The notes beneath the pieces were generated by a model that saw nothing but the letters and a program-made list of their open reading frames with translations, was not told the DNA's origin and did no database searches. This document shows, in pieces, positions 6,575 through 12,118 of a stretch of 12,178 nt of DNA (its first letter is position 1; each line of letters begins with the position of its first letter). The position numbers and the translations under genes were made by a program. Source of the DNA: Rickettsiales bacterium (GTDB lineage: Bacteria; Pseudomonadota; Alphaproteobacteria; Rs-D84; CACZYB01); assembly GCA_031276335.1 (NCBI GenBank), contig JAISNH010000057.1, positions 1-12,178 on the forward strand. The letters run 5' to 3'.

Positions 6575-6950
6575 CTGTTTTCCTCCTGAATATCCTCGCC
6601 TCCCAGCCCATGCGGGCAAGAAGCCGGTTGTACTTCGCATTCACGAAGCTTCCTGTTTCAATATAACATGCTCCGGACGCTTTGGCGACGTCGCAAAAAA
6701 TGTCGAAAATTTGCGACATATTTTTAAACGTACGCGATCCGGGCAGGACATACAGGGCCACGACCAGCATCGTCGCTTCCCCGTACATGTTGTCCATTAT
6801 GCGGTAACAGAAGAACCCCCAGGCGTACTCGCGTACCGTCGATACCTCCCAGTCGCGGCGCGCCCATTCGGCAAGGCGTTTTTCATCCAGGCCGAACTCG
6901 GCGGCCCCGGCCGGGACGTATTTGGCTATGAACCTGTCGACATCCTTCAT
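6567..6950 (-). CDS. GNAT-like protein encoded between large terminase and portal
   Basis: This 127-residue protein has features of a GNAT fold. A helical N-terminus (1-35) precedes a strand around 57-70 (GEATMLVVALYVLPGSR), where acetyl-CoA-site residues usually sit just after the strand. A long helix follows (76-92), then a strand with ACYIETGS (94-101) and finally NRLLARMGWEARIF (108-121), the N-x-x-x-x-x-x-x-GW/F end typical of GNAT proteins. The Q/R-x-x-G-x-G/A loop is not clearly present, so enzymatic activity is doubtful. Its ATG overlaps the large terminase stop as ATGA. Its position inside the packaging cluster suggests a virion or packaging role rather than metabolism, but the role is unknown. 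An upstream in-frame ATG at 7022 lies within the terminase gene and was not used. Confidence 0.6.
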   Translation of the reverse strand: MKDVDRFIAKYVPAGAAEFGLDEKRLAEWARRDWEVSTVREYAWGFFCYRIMDNMYGEATMLVVALYVLPGSRTFKNMSQIFDIFCDVAKASGACYIETGSFVNAKYNRLLARMGWEARIFRRKTDG

Positions 6951-8347
6951 TTCAGCAGCTCCGAAAGGTCGGAAGGAATGACCGATTCGTATTCGGCTTT
7001 TTCCCCGGAGCCTTTCCACCAATCAAGATTCTTGTCGTAGCCCGGGGCGGTATCGCCGGAATCCTCCGCGCCCCGGATACCCTTTACGTAGTCGAGCGCC
7101 GCAGGAAGCCCGCGCATGGCCGATGCCGCGTGCGCAGCCCAGTCGTTTTTCGGCGTGTCCCGCGGCAGGTTGAGCTGCGGATTCCAATCCGCGTGATATT
7201 CCTGAAGGCAGCGGTAGCCGTAGTCGCAATGCTCACGGTCGAAGTCGCACATCGGCAGGATGACACGCAGCTTGTCGATGTCCAGCAGGACGGACGACGT
7301 GCGGGGTATGACCTCGACGTTGCGGATGTCGAGCTTGGCGAGTTTTTCCACCGTCGTGGTCGAGAAACTTGATCCGCTGTCGTCCTTCCTATGCGCCGCA
7401 TCGTGCGGCAGGAAGTGCATGCCGTAGCCGTAGCCCCGCTCCTTCAGCACGCCGGCGTAGTGCGGCGTCGCCATGCCCGTGCCCTCGTAGTAGTCGATGA
7501 AGCGCGGGCGTCTGTCGATGTACTGCCAGAACCAGATGACCTCCGAATCGTGGCCGGCGGCCAAGTCCCACAGCGTATATACCAGGTACGACGGGTCGTG
7601 CGGGAATTGCCCGTAGCCGGACTTGCGCAGCGCTTCGGCGAGGTAGGCTCCCTTGACCGAGCCTTCCTCGGCACAGTAGTATTCGGCGTTCGCGTCCTCC
7701 CGGCTGATGAGGCCGGCGGCGATCTGGCGCTCGACCTCCTCCTCGCTTATCATGCCCGTATCCTTGATCGTCTTGACCGACGTGTAGTAGCCATCCCCCA
7801 TTTTCTCGAACGCCAGGCGCATGTCATAGGCGTGGTTGTGCCCTATGGGAGTGGTGTTGCACAGCACCCAGCCACCTTTCATAATCACCATTGGAAGGAT
7901 TATCTTCGGCAGAAGAAGCGGGGAATGGTAGGCGTACTCGCTGATTACCACGCCGAACGGGCGCGCGCCGCGGAGCCGGTTTATGTCCTTCGCGCCGAGT
8001 ATCTGGATAGTCGATCCGTTCCACAGCTCGACAAGCATGATGTCCGAGCGCCTGGACTTTATCATAGGTCCCGGTATAAGGGACAGATAAGGCCGCCCGT
8101 CGGGGAATTTGTTGTTCCAAACGGCGCGCCGTCCCTGCGCGGCCTCCGGGAAAATATACCAATAGTTCTCCGGCACGCGGAGTGCCCAGTCGACCATGAT
8201 TGAAAAATCTTCGACATCCTTGCCCGCCCCCCTGTGCCATTTCTTGAAGCAGCCGCGGAAGCCCGGGCTTACGCACGGCTCCCATAATTCCTGCTGGTGC
8301 GGCAGCAGGGGCAGTCCCGGAGAGCTGATGCTTACCTCATTTTCCAT
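6947..8347 (-). CDS. terL: Large terminase subunit (packaging ATPase-nuclease)
   Basis: This 466-residue protein (467 from GTG 8350) is the DNA packaging motor. Residue numbers here count from that GTG. The Walker A is WHRGAGKD (38-45) with catalytic K44; it has Asp where Ser/Thr is usual, a variant I know from WHRRAGKD terminases. The Walker B is VVISEYA (134-140) with E138 as likely catalytic base. The coupling motif is CNTTPIGHNHAYDM (164-177). The C-terminal RNase H-like nuclease starts at YTLWDLAAGHDS (258-269, D262), continues at LPHDAAH (D317) and ends near KNDWAAHAASAMRGL (401-415, D403). It translocates DNA through the portal and cuts concatemers. ATG 8347 and GTG 8350 are in frame and adjacent; only a weak site (GAAAGA) precedes them, so translation probably couples to the overlapping upstream gene. 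Full length, with both domains intact. Confidence 0.93.
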   Translation of the reverse strand: MENEVSISSPGLPLLPHQQELWEPCVSPGFRGCFKKWHRGAGKDVEDFSIMVDWALRVPENYWYIFPEAAQGRRAVWNNKFPDGRPYLSLIPGPMIKSRRSDIMLVELWNGSTIQILGAKDINRLRGARPFGVVISEYAYHSPLLLPKIILPMVIMKGGWVLCNTTPIGHNHAYDMRLAFEKMGDGYYTSVKTIKDTGMISEEEVERQIAAGLISREDANAEYYCAEEGSVKGAYLAEALRKSGYGQFPHDPSYLVYTLWDLAAGHDSEVIWFWQYIDRRPRFIDYYEGTGMATPHYAGVLKERGYGYGMHFLPHDAAHRKDDSGSSFSTTTVEKLAKLDIRNVEVIPRTSSVLLDIDKLRVILPMCDFDREHCDYGYRCLQEYHADWNPQLNLPRDTPKNDWAAHAASAMRGLPAALDYVKGIRGAEDSGDTAPGYDKNLDWWKGSGEKAEYESVIPSDLSELLK

Positions 8348-8684
8348 CACGTTCTTTCACCGGCACCTTCCCGTCCCTGAAGAAATTCATATTGAAGACC
8401 GGGGACGCGGGTGCATTGTCCTTGGATGCAAGGCGCTTCGACGTAATCTCCATAATCAGGCGCGTCAAATACTTCGGGTCTTCGTTGGCCAGCCGGTCCA
8501 GAAGCATCTTGCCGCCCACGGACTGGTACACCGTCAGCACGTCGGACAGGAGGTCGTCCTGGATTCCGGTCATATCCAGAATGTTCTTGACCGCCTTCGT
8601 CATCTTGTTGCGCGACCCGGGAGGGCGGCCGCGGCTGAAGGCATGGCCTTTCTTGAACGACGTGCTGTTGGCGTGATGCGGCAT
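8337..8684 (-). CDS. Probable small terminase subunit or DNA-binding packaging protein
   Basis: This 115-residue protein precedes and overlaps terL by 11 nt. The N-terminus contains SFKKGHAFSRGRPPGSRNKMTK (9-30), a basic F-x-KG...GRP-x-GS-x-N-K pattern shared with DUF5681-type and terminase-associated phage proteins. The rest is helical (AVKNILDMTGIQDDLLSDVL, MLLDRLANEDPKYLTRLIMEI). Small terminases recognise pac or cos sites and regulate TerL, and this is the usual gene order. Start 8684 is set by TAGGAG with a 5-6 nt spacer; the longer in-frame extension to 8840 runs over the upstream gene and has low-quality composition. The neighbouring 120-residue gene, which also has a helix-turn-helix-like end, is the rival candidate for TerS. 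Confidence 0.6.
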   Translation of the reverse strand: MPHHANSTSFKKGHAFSRGRPPGSRNKMTKAVKNILDMTGIQDDLLSDVLTVYQSVGGKMLLDRLANEDPKYLTRLIMEITSKRLASKDNAPASPVFNMNFFRDGKVPVKERDGK

Positions 8685-8692
8685 GCGGACTC

Positions 8693-9055
8693 CTACTTCT
8701 TTCCAGTATTCCAGCCGGAGAAGCGCTCGTCCAAAACGCTTTTCAAATGGGCATCCATGGATGCCAGGCGCGCAATGTCCGCGTCCTTTAAATTCAAGGT
8801 TTCCTTCACAGCACGAAGCGACTTGCCGTGCAGGAAGCAATGCTTGACCTTGTCGATAAGGGCGTTGTCGACAAGGGAAGAGTTGTCGGATACGCGGCTT
8901 ATATCAGAGGGGTGGACCGGGCTATTCTTTGTTTTTTCCAGCTTCTCTATCGCATCCTTCAGCCTGCCCTCGGTTTCGGCGAGCTTCTTCTCGGTTTCGG
9001 CGAGCTCTTTTTCAAAATCCCGCGCAGGTGTTTTATTGGCGTTGTTATCGGTCAT
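8693..9055 (-). CDS. Coiled-coil protein with helix-turn-helix-like C-terminus
   Basis: This 120-residue protein has three parts. A charged heptad-like coiled coil (about 13-43, KELAETEKKLAETEGRLKDA...) is followed by a polar linker (45-63). The helical C-terminal region (65-112) has HGKSLRAVKETLNLKDADIARL, which reads as a helix, a turn at NLK and a second helix. The last stretch, MDAHLKSVLDERFSGW, resembles the D-x-x-L...F end of small-terminase DNA-binding domains. I do not recognise the family. It could be the true DNA-recognition subunit of the terminase or a regulator. The start at 9055 has AGGAG with a 6-7 nt spacer. It is separated by only 8 nt from the next gene and 9 nt from the previous one, within the same operon. 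Confidence 0.6.
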   Translation of the reverse strand: MTDNNANKTPARDFEKELAETEKKLAETEGRLKDAIEKLEKTKNSPVHPSDISRVSDNSSLVDNALIDKVKHCFLHGKSLRAVKETLNLKDADIARLASMDAHLKSVLDERFSGWNTGKK

Positions 9056-9064
9056 ATTTTTCTC

Positions 9065-9412
9065 CTATTTCTTCGCTAGTTCCGGAAATTCAGGCTTTCC
9101 GTAGGCCTCCTCCGTAATGGCTTCCCATTCGGATTTCATCAGGGATTCGTCCGTTCCGGGCTTGCCCATCTTGTCGCGCAGCGCGGCCAACTTCGCCGCG
9201 GTTTCGGCGGATTTGCCAAGGTGTTCCTCGGACTCGGCCTTGTCGGAGAACAGCGACCCGGCGAAGAAGAATCCAAGCGAGCCGACCTCGTATATGACGC
9301 GGCCGGACGGGTCGAGATCGATCGAACGCACGCGCCCCTCGAATACTCCGGACGAACCGTCCTTGAAGTAGGCGACATAAACCTGGTCGCCGATGAAATA
9401 TCTTTTATCCAT
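9065..9412 (-). CDS. Hypothetical phage protein with SH3-like N-terminus
   Basis: This 115-residue protein begins MDKRYFIGDQVYVAYF and continues GVFEGRVRSIDLDPSGRVIYEVGSLGFFFAGSLFSDKAE. The order of short strands (GD-x-V-x-V, GRVRSI, VIYEV) followed by an LF-x-x-K/E-A-E turn suggests a small SH3- or KOW-like barrel over residues 1-58. The rest (59-115) is helical and charged. No specific function can be assigned; such domains bind nucleic acid or proteins. The start is supported by AAAGGA with about 6 nt spacing. It sits in the stretch of small genes between the winged-helix replication candidate and the terminases. Confidence 0.6.
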   Translation of the reverse strand: MDKRYFIGDQVYVAYFKDGSSGVFEGRVRSIDLDPSGRVIYEVGSLGFFFAGSLFSDKAESEEHLGKSAETAAKLAALRDKMGKPGTDESLMKSEWEAITEEAYGKPEFPELAKK

Positions 9413-9439
9413 ATTTTTTCCTTTCTTTTGTTGTTGCCG

Positions 9440-9655
9440 TCATTTGAACTTGGACATATCCTGAAAATCGTCGGGATACGACAGGTTCAAATTCCTTTTC
9501 ATGGCCACATTGAACAGGTGTACCACGTGTTTCTGAAATATTATCCCCTGCCTCCGCATCCGGTTGCAGGAGTCTATCGACACCCCGTGCGCCAGCATCA
9601 GCTGCCATAATTCATTTTCAGTAATATCGAGTTTTATCAACAGCGGAAAAGACAT
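9440..9655 (-). CDS. Small hypothetical protein
   Basis: This 71-residue protein begins MSFPLLIKLDITENELWQL and is predicted helical (MLAHGVSIDSCNRMRR, QKHVVHLFNVAMKR). Its ATG directly abuts the TAG of the preceding gene with no spacer, and AAGGAGG lies 9 nt upstream inside that gene's end, so the two are probably translationally coupled. I do not recognise the family. A competing minus-strand frame of 67 codons (9405-9608) overlaps it; I prefer this one because of its ribosome binding site and more natural composition. Confidence 0.55.
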   Translation of the reverse strand: MSFPLLIKLDITENELWQLMLAHGVSIDSCNRMRRQGIIFQKHVVHLFNVAMKRNLNLSYPDDFQDMSKFK

Positions 9656-10009
9656 CTAACCCTTCCTCCTTGCGAACTGCGCGTATGCCCCGGTGCCCTG
9701 ATCCACGCCCCGCGGCTTGGTCAGCCAGTCGAGCCGCGCGCCGGCGCGGTCGGACTTCCGCGCCTCCAATTCCTTCTGGGCTTCCCTCTGGCATTTTTCC
9801 TCCGCAAGCGCGGCCAGCTCGTCAAGCTCGAGAGCCTCCTCGTACATGGCGCGGTGCCGGGCAAGCTCGGATTCCACTCGTTCCTTGATCTGGAGCATGC
9901 GCGTTTCCGCATCGACATTCACGCCCTCCGGGGTTGCGGTGACAAGCTCGAGCAGCTTTATCGCGTACTCGATCTTCCCCTTGTTCTTCTGGCACCCCTT
10001 TTTCTTCAT
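9656..10009 (-). CDS. Helical coiled-coil protein of unknown function
   Basis: This 117-residue protein is highly charged and almost entirely helical. A basic N-terminus (MKKKGCQKNKGK) is followed by IEYAIKLLELV, then a long helix at about 34-90 rich in Glu, Ala, Arg and Leu (RMLQIKERVESELARHRAMYEEALELDELAALAEEK). The C-terminus is basic (DWLTKPRGVDQGTGAYAQFARRKG). This suggests a coiled-coil dimer that might bind nucleic acid or a partner protein. No family is recognised. Only a weak ribosome binding site (AGG) precedes the ATG. It lies 40 nt after the winged-helix gene and abuts the next small gene. Confidence 0.55.
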   Translation of the reverse strand: MKKKGCQKNKGKIEYAIKLLELVTATPEGVNVDAETRMLQIKERVESELARHRAMYEEALELDELAALAEEKCQREAQKELEARKSDRAGARLDWLTKPRGVDQGTGAYAQFARRKG

Positions 10010-10049
10010 TTTTACCTATATTTCAGCGATATTTCCCATTATTTTCCCA

Positions 10050-10643
10050 TTATCCTGCCGCATCCGTGTAGTTGAACTCGATCTGCCGGAGTTTGTACAA
10101 AACATCGTTGCATACTTCAAAATCCTTTGAAATTTTCCGATAACTCTTGTCCCTGAGGTAGAAATTCGCCTCCTCCAGATTTTGGATAGCATTTATTATA
10201 TTATTCGAATTGAATCTGGTTTTATGCGACGTAAAAGTCATGCCGCGCACAAAAAAAGACGACATTGGATACGGGAGCGCGGCCGGCATGACTATGTGAG
10301 GTTTTCCGCGGGCTGCGCGTTCGCTTTGGATTATCGCGGACAATGTTTCGTTGACCACTACTATGTTCCTGACCTTGCCCCAGGACTTGATACGGCGGTC
10401 GTAGACGGCCTTTTCATCGACCCATAGGTATCCGAGCTCCTTCAGTTTGGACACCCATCGGGTGACCTGCCTGGTGCCGATGTGGAAGCGGTTCGCAATG
10501 TACCGGTTGGTGTCGACGAATATGACGCCCTGATCTATGCATCGGGAAACTATGTAGTTCAGGAAGCTCTTGAGAGCCGCCTTTTTCCACAGCCGCGGAT
10601 CCGCCTGTATGTAGTTGTAGTCTTTCGTGAAACCCTTATCCAT
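10050..10643 (-). CDS. Winged-helix protein, candidate phage replication initiator
   Basis: This 197-residue protein opens MDKGFTKDYNYIQADPRLWKK, like phage replication proteins of the O/RepA-DnaD type. A winged-helix domain follows at about 20-105: a helix KSFLNYIVSRCIDQG, VFVDTNRYIANRFHIGTRQVTRWVSKLKELGYL (the recognition helix is TRQVTRWVSKLKELG) and a wing strand VRNIVVVNE. The second half (about 140-197) is basic and helical. This layout fits origin-binding initiators or replisome organisers, and it is the only replication-like gene in the window. A transcription regulator is the main alternative. It has AGGAGGG just upstream with a 4-nt spacer, and its SD overlaps the stop of the preceding gene. 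No helicase loader or helicase follows, so host replication enzymes would be needed. Confidence 0.6.
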   Translation of the reverse strand: MDKGFTKDYNYIQADPRLWKKAALKSFLNYIVSRCIDQGVIFVDTNRYIANRFHIGTRQVTRWVSKLKELGYLWVDEKAVYDRRIKSWGKVRNIVVVNETLSAIIQSERAARGKPHIVMPAALPYPMSSFFVRGMTFTSHKTRFNSNNIINAIQNLEEANFYLRDKSYRKISKDFEVCNDVLYKLRQIEFNYTDAAG

Positions 10644-10652
10644 TCATCCCTC

Positions 10653-10985
10653 CTATAAGTCTATAACAGCCCAGGCAGCGAACGAGAAATCCTCGCGCGC
10701 GTAGCCCTCGCAAAGTTCATCAAGCGCGGTGCGTAAAACTCCGCCCTCGTAGATTCCGCTCACGACATGCACGTCGGATACATCGCGCGGCGGATTTTTG
10801 GTGCGCAGCAGGATTTTGACACCCGGCGGAGGCAGCGAATGGCCGAACGGCGTCCAGACAAAAGACTGCGCGCCGGATAGAAACGGTTGCGGACGGGGGC
10901 GCCCCGGCCTGGGGGCGGCCGTGGAAAACGCCGGCCGGCTTTTTGCCACCTTTGCCGATTTTGCAGATTTCAACTTGCTTTTCAT
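10653..10985 (-). CDS. DUF551-like small phage protein
   Basis: This 110-residue protein has a basic, Ala/Lys/Pro-rich, probably disordered N-terminus (1-40) and a compact C-terminal domain. There, FVWTPFGHSLPPPGVKILLRTK (42-63) and GIYEGG...DFSFAAWAVIDL (78-110) resemble the DUF551 pattern W-x-x-x-x-x-x-LP-x-x-G-x-x-V-L-x-x, then a strand, then HW near the end. DUF551 proteins are common in phage early regions and have no known function. The final W-x-x-x-L replaces the usual THWMPLP. I chose ATG 10985 because GGGAGGG stands about 4 nt upstream; an in-frame ATG at 11057 would add 24 residues but has no ribosome binding site. It is the second gene of the leftward early operon. Confidence 0.55.
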   Translation of the reverse strand: MKSKLKSAKSAKVAKSRPAFSTAAPRPGRPRPQPFLSGAQSFVWTPFGHSLPPPGVKILLRTKNPPRDVSDVHVVSGIYEGGVLRTALDELCEGYAREDFSFAAWAVIDL

Positions 10986-11062
10986 TTTCCCTCCCGGACT
11001 CGCGGTCTTCGTTTGGGGGGAGAGTGCCGGAGAAGACCACGAAAAGCCGGCACCCATGTTCG

Positions 11063-11242
11063 CTATGCCGACATCGTATTCCCCGAAGACATTTTGCTGA
11101 TTATTTGTAAAATTTTTTCACGCTTCAAGTCTGGAATAACCCCCTTTTTGCGCCAGTAATAAACAATACGTTCCTTAAAGCCGCATAATTTTGCCAGCCT
11201 GTAGGGTGTGCCGAAAAAATCTATAATTTCCTTATCTGTCAT
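11063..11242 (-). CDS. Cro-like DNA-binding protein
   Basis: This 59-residue protein reads MTDKEIIDFFGTPYRLAKL followed by CGFKERIVYYWRKKGVIP. That is the pattern of Cro/YdaS-type regulators: a first helix, a helix-turn-helix (RLAKLCGFKERIVYYWRKKG, about 15-34) with the typical W-x-x-x-G-x-IP end, and a short closing helix (LKREKILQIISK). It is the first gene of the leftward operon and is divergent from the CI-like repressor, the classical place for Cro, which turns off repressor synthesis and tunes early transcription. AAAGAGGG ends 5 nt before the ATG. The domestic contacts cannot be determined, but the TTGCRRTA-like half-sites upstream are probable targets of this protein, of CI, or both. 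Its composition is more AT-rich than the structural genes. Confidence 0.8.
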   Translation of the reverse strand: MTDKEIIDFFGTPYRLAKLCGFKERIVYYWRKKGVIPDLKREKILQIISKMSSGNTMSA

Positions 11243-11258
11243 TCTAGCCCTCTTTCAT

Positions 11259-11289
11259 ATATTGCAATATTTGCGATATAAATGCAATA
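11259..11289. promoter_or_regulatory. Operator half-site cluster before the Cro-like gene
   Basis: A perfect 12-bp palindrome, ATATTGCAATAT (11259-11270), is followed by TTGCGATA (11271-11278) and ATGCAATA (11282-11289). These share the element WTGCRATA with each other and with TTGCAGTA in the neighbouring dyad. Their spacing of 9-11 bp, close to one helical turn, and their place between the cro start and the promoters make them probable repressor or Cro half-sites. Which protein binds is not shown by the sequence. Confidence 0.5.
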
Positions 11290-11303
11290 AAAAAATACTG
11301 CAA
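11275..11303 (-). promoter_or_regulatory. Possible leftward early promoter (for the Cro-like gene)
   Basis: On the minus strand TTGCAG (11303-11298) is followed after exactly 17 bp by TATATC (11280-11275). The -35 matches 4-5 of 6 consensus bases and the -10 only 4 of 6, so this is a moderate candidate. It overlaps both the 39-bp dyad and the half-site cluster, which suits a promoter repressed by CI. Transcription would start near 11268, leaving a leader of about 25 nt before the Cro-like ATG. Confidence 0.4.
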
Positions 11304-11324
11304 AAATTGCAGTATTATTTTATT
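11286..11324. promoter_or_regulatory. 39-bp near-perfect dyad, central operator of the lysogeny switch
   Basis: Two 18-bp arms around a 3-bp AAA spacer (centre 11305) match at 17 of 18 positions. The inner 10 bp, AATACTGCAA (11294-11303) and TTGCAGTATT (11307-11316), are perfect; the single mismatch is 11293/11317. It lies midway between the divergent Cro-like and CI-like genes and overlaps the candidate leftward -35. It is most likely the main operator. A hairpin in RNA is possible, but the arms are AT-rich and a terminator between two divergent genes makes little sense. Confidence 0.65.
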
Positions 11325-11335
11325 TGCTAGTGAAA

Positions 11336-11341
11336 TATAAT
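11336..11341 (+). promoter_or_regulatory. -10 box of the CI-like repressor gene
   Basis: TATAAT, a perfect -10 hexamer, stands 21 nt before the repressor ATG at 11363, placing the transcript start near 11348 with a short leader. No good -35 lies 16-18 bp upstream (the sequence there is TATTAT-like inside the dyad edge), so this promoter may depend on activation by bound repressor, as known for the lambda maintenance promoter. That dependence is inference. Confidence 0.5.
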
Positions 11342-11362
11342 AGATTAAGAATCGGTGACTAT

Positions 11363-11830
11363 ATGAAAAAATATGAATTCATTGCGAAGCGTCTCAAGGA
11401 AAAGGGGTCAAACCAAAGGAAAATGGCATTGGCGACTGGAATTGATTATATCGCTATAAACAAAACAATTATGCCATCTGGGCCTTGGCAAAGGGAATGG
11501 CAGCTTAAAGAGATCAAACCCGTGGCCGACTATCTCGGGTACGACCTGGCCAGCTTCCTCGAGTATATCAATGGCAAAATAAGCCACGACGAAATAAAGA
11601 ATGCGGATCCCGCCGCAGGCGACGTGGATGCCGATTTGATAATCAAGATAATAGAAACCACGGACAGGCTGCTGAAAAAACAGAAGAAGGCTGTGGATAT
11701 GGAACTCAAGAGGATCATAGTGAGCAAGGCTTACAGAAAAATCAAGAAAACGGGATACAAGGAGGAAACCATCGAAGACGTCCTGCAGGACGCCCAGACA
11801 TACAAACCGGAGCTTTTCAAAGTAGCATAG
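11363..11830 (+). CDS. CI-like phage repressor without a cleavable S24 domain
   Basis: This 155-residue protein has an N-terminal helix-turn-helix of the XRE/CI class: FIAKRLKEKGSNQRKMALATGID (6-28) with a probable recognition helix around YIAINKTI, then PVADYLGYDLASFLEYING (53-71), matching the closing helices of CI N-terminal domains. The C-terminal half (85-155) is charged and helical (DADLIIKIIETTDRLLKKQKKA..., KAYRKIKKTGY) and lacks the Ala-Gly cleavage site and the Ser/Lys catalytic residues of LexA-type S24 peptidases. It is therefore unlikely to be inactivated by RecA-stimulated self-cleavage. It is divergent from a Cro-like gene across a palindromic control region, which supports the repressor role. 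ATG 11363 is chosen over an in-frame TTG at 11324, which precedes the -10 box. Its ribosome binding site (GGTGA) is weak. Confidence 0.75.
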   Translation: MKKYEFIAKRLKEKGSNQRKMALATGIDYIAINKTIMPSGPWQREWQLKEIKPVADYLGYDLASFLEYINGKISHDEIKNADPAAGDVDADLIIKIIETTDRLLKKQKKAVDMELKRIIVSKAYRKIKKTGYKEETIEDVLQDAQTYKPELFKVA

Positions 11831-11842
11831 CATAATTCAGTA

Positions 11843-11870
11843 GCATAATGTCGCCAGGAGAACATTATGC
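11843..11870 (+). promoter_or_regulatory. Inverted repeat enclosing the ribosome binding site of the 83-residue membrane protein
   Basis: GCATAATG (11843-11850) and CATTATGC (11863-11870) are perfect 8-bp inverted copies around a 12-nt loop that contains AGGAG. The second arm includes the ATG at 11867-11869. As RNA this would hold the start codon in a stem while exposing the SD in the loop; as DNA it could be a protein-binding site. The 9-mer AGTAGCATA also occurs twice here, at 11821-11829 and 11839-11847. Confidence 0.45.
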
Positions 11871-12118
11871 ACGACACTATCGAAGCCGTTATCAACGGCT
11901 ATATGTACATCAACGACAATCATAAGGATAATGAAAGGAAGAAGCCCAAAAGACGGCCGCCGCGGCGCATCATGACGCTCGAGAGATGCCTGCTAGCGCT
12001 AATCCTGGCACTCTTTTTCGCGGGACGCTCCGGAGTGGAAATTAAAATTTCCGCATGCGGACGGCAGCATGTCGAGGCTGCCAATAAAAAATCTGCCACG
12101 CCTCGGACGCGAATGTAG
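11867..12118 (+). CDS. Small single-span membrane protein downstream of the repressor
   Basis: This 83-residue protein starts MHDTIEAVINGYMYINDNHK and has a very basic stretch (ERKKPKRRPPRR, about 23-34). One hydrophobic helix follows (LERCLLALILALFFAG, about 38-53), then a polar C-terminus. The basic residues before the span predict the N-terminus in the cytoplasm and the C-terminus outside. I do not recognise the family. Genes next to a prophage repressor, and transcribed with it in lysogeny, often encode superinfection exclusion or other lysogenic-conversion membrane proteins; this is a guess from position. AGGAG with a 6-nt spacer supports the start, which lies in an inverted repeat. Three palindromes fall in its 3' third, which leaves open that the end of the frame doubles as a control or recombination site. 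Confidence 0.5.
   Translation: MHDTIEAVINGYMYINDNHKDNERKKPKRRPPRRIMTLERCLLALILALFFAGRSGVEIKISACGRQHVEAANKKSATPRTRM
12028..12061. repeat. Cluster of three palindromes
   Basis: CTCCGGAG (12028-12035), GGAAATT-AA-AATTTCC (12037-12052) and TCCGCATGCGGA (12050-12061) are each perfect palindromes or inverted repeats, and the last two overlap by 3 bp. They sit inside the 3' part of the small membrane protein frame, near the right edge of the window. They could be a protein-binding site or part of a stem-loop; no U-tract follows, so a terminator is unlikely. Confidence 0.35.

Noticed and set aside
9405..9608. Minus-strand frame of 67 codons ending in an 8-nt overlap with the next gene
   Set aside because: The overlap is attractive, but the frame competes with the 71-codon gene at 9440-9655, which has AAGGAGG upstream and a more protein-like composition.
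11286..11324. Rho-independent terminator
   Set aside because: The stem is AT-rich and lies between two divergent start sites, so an operator is the better reading.
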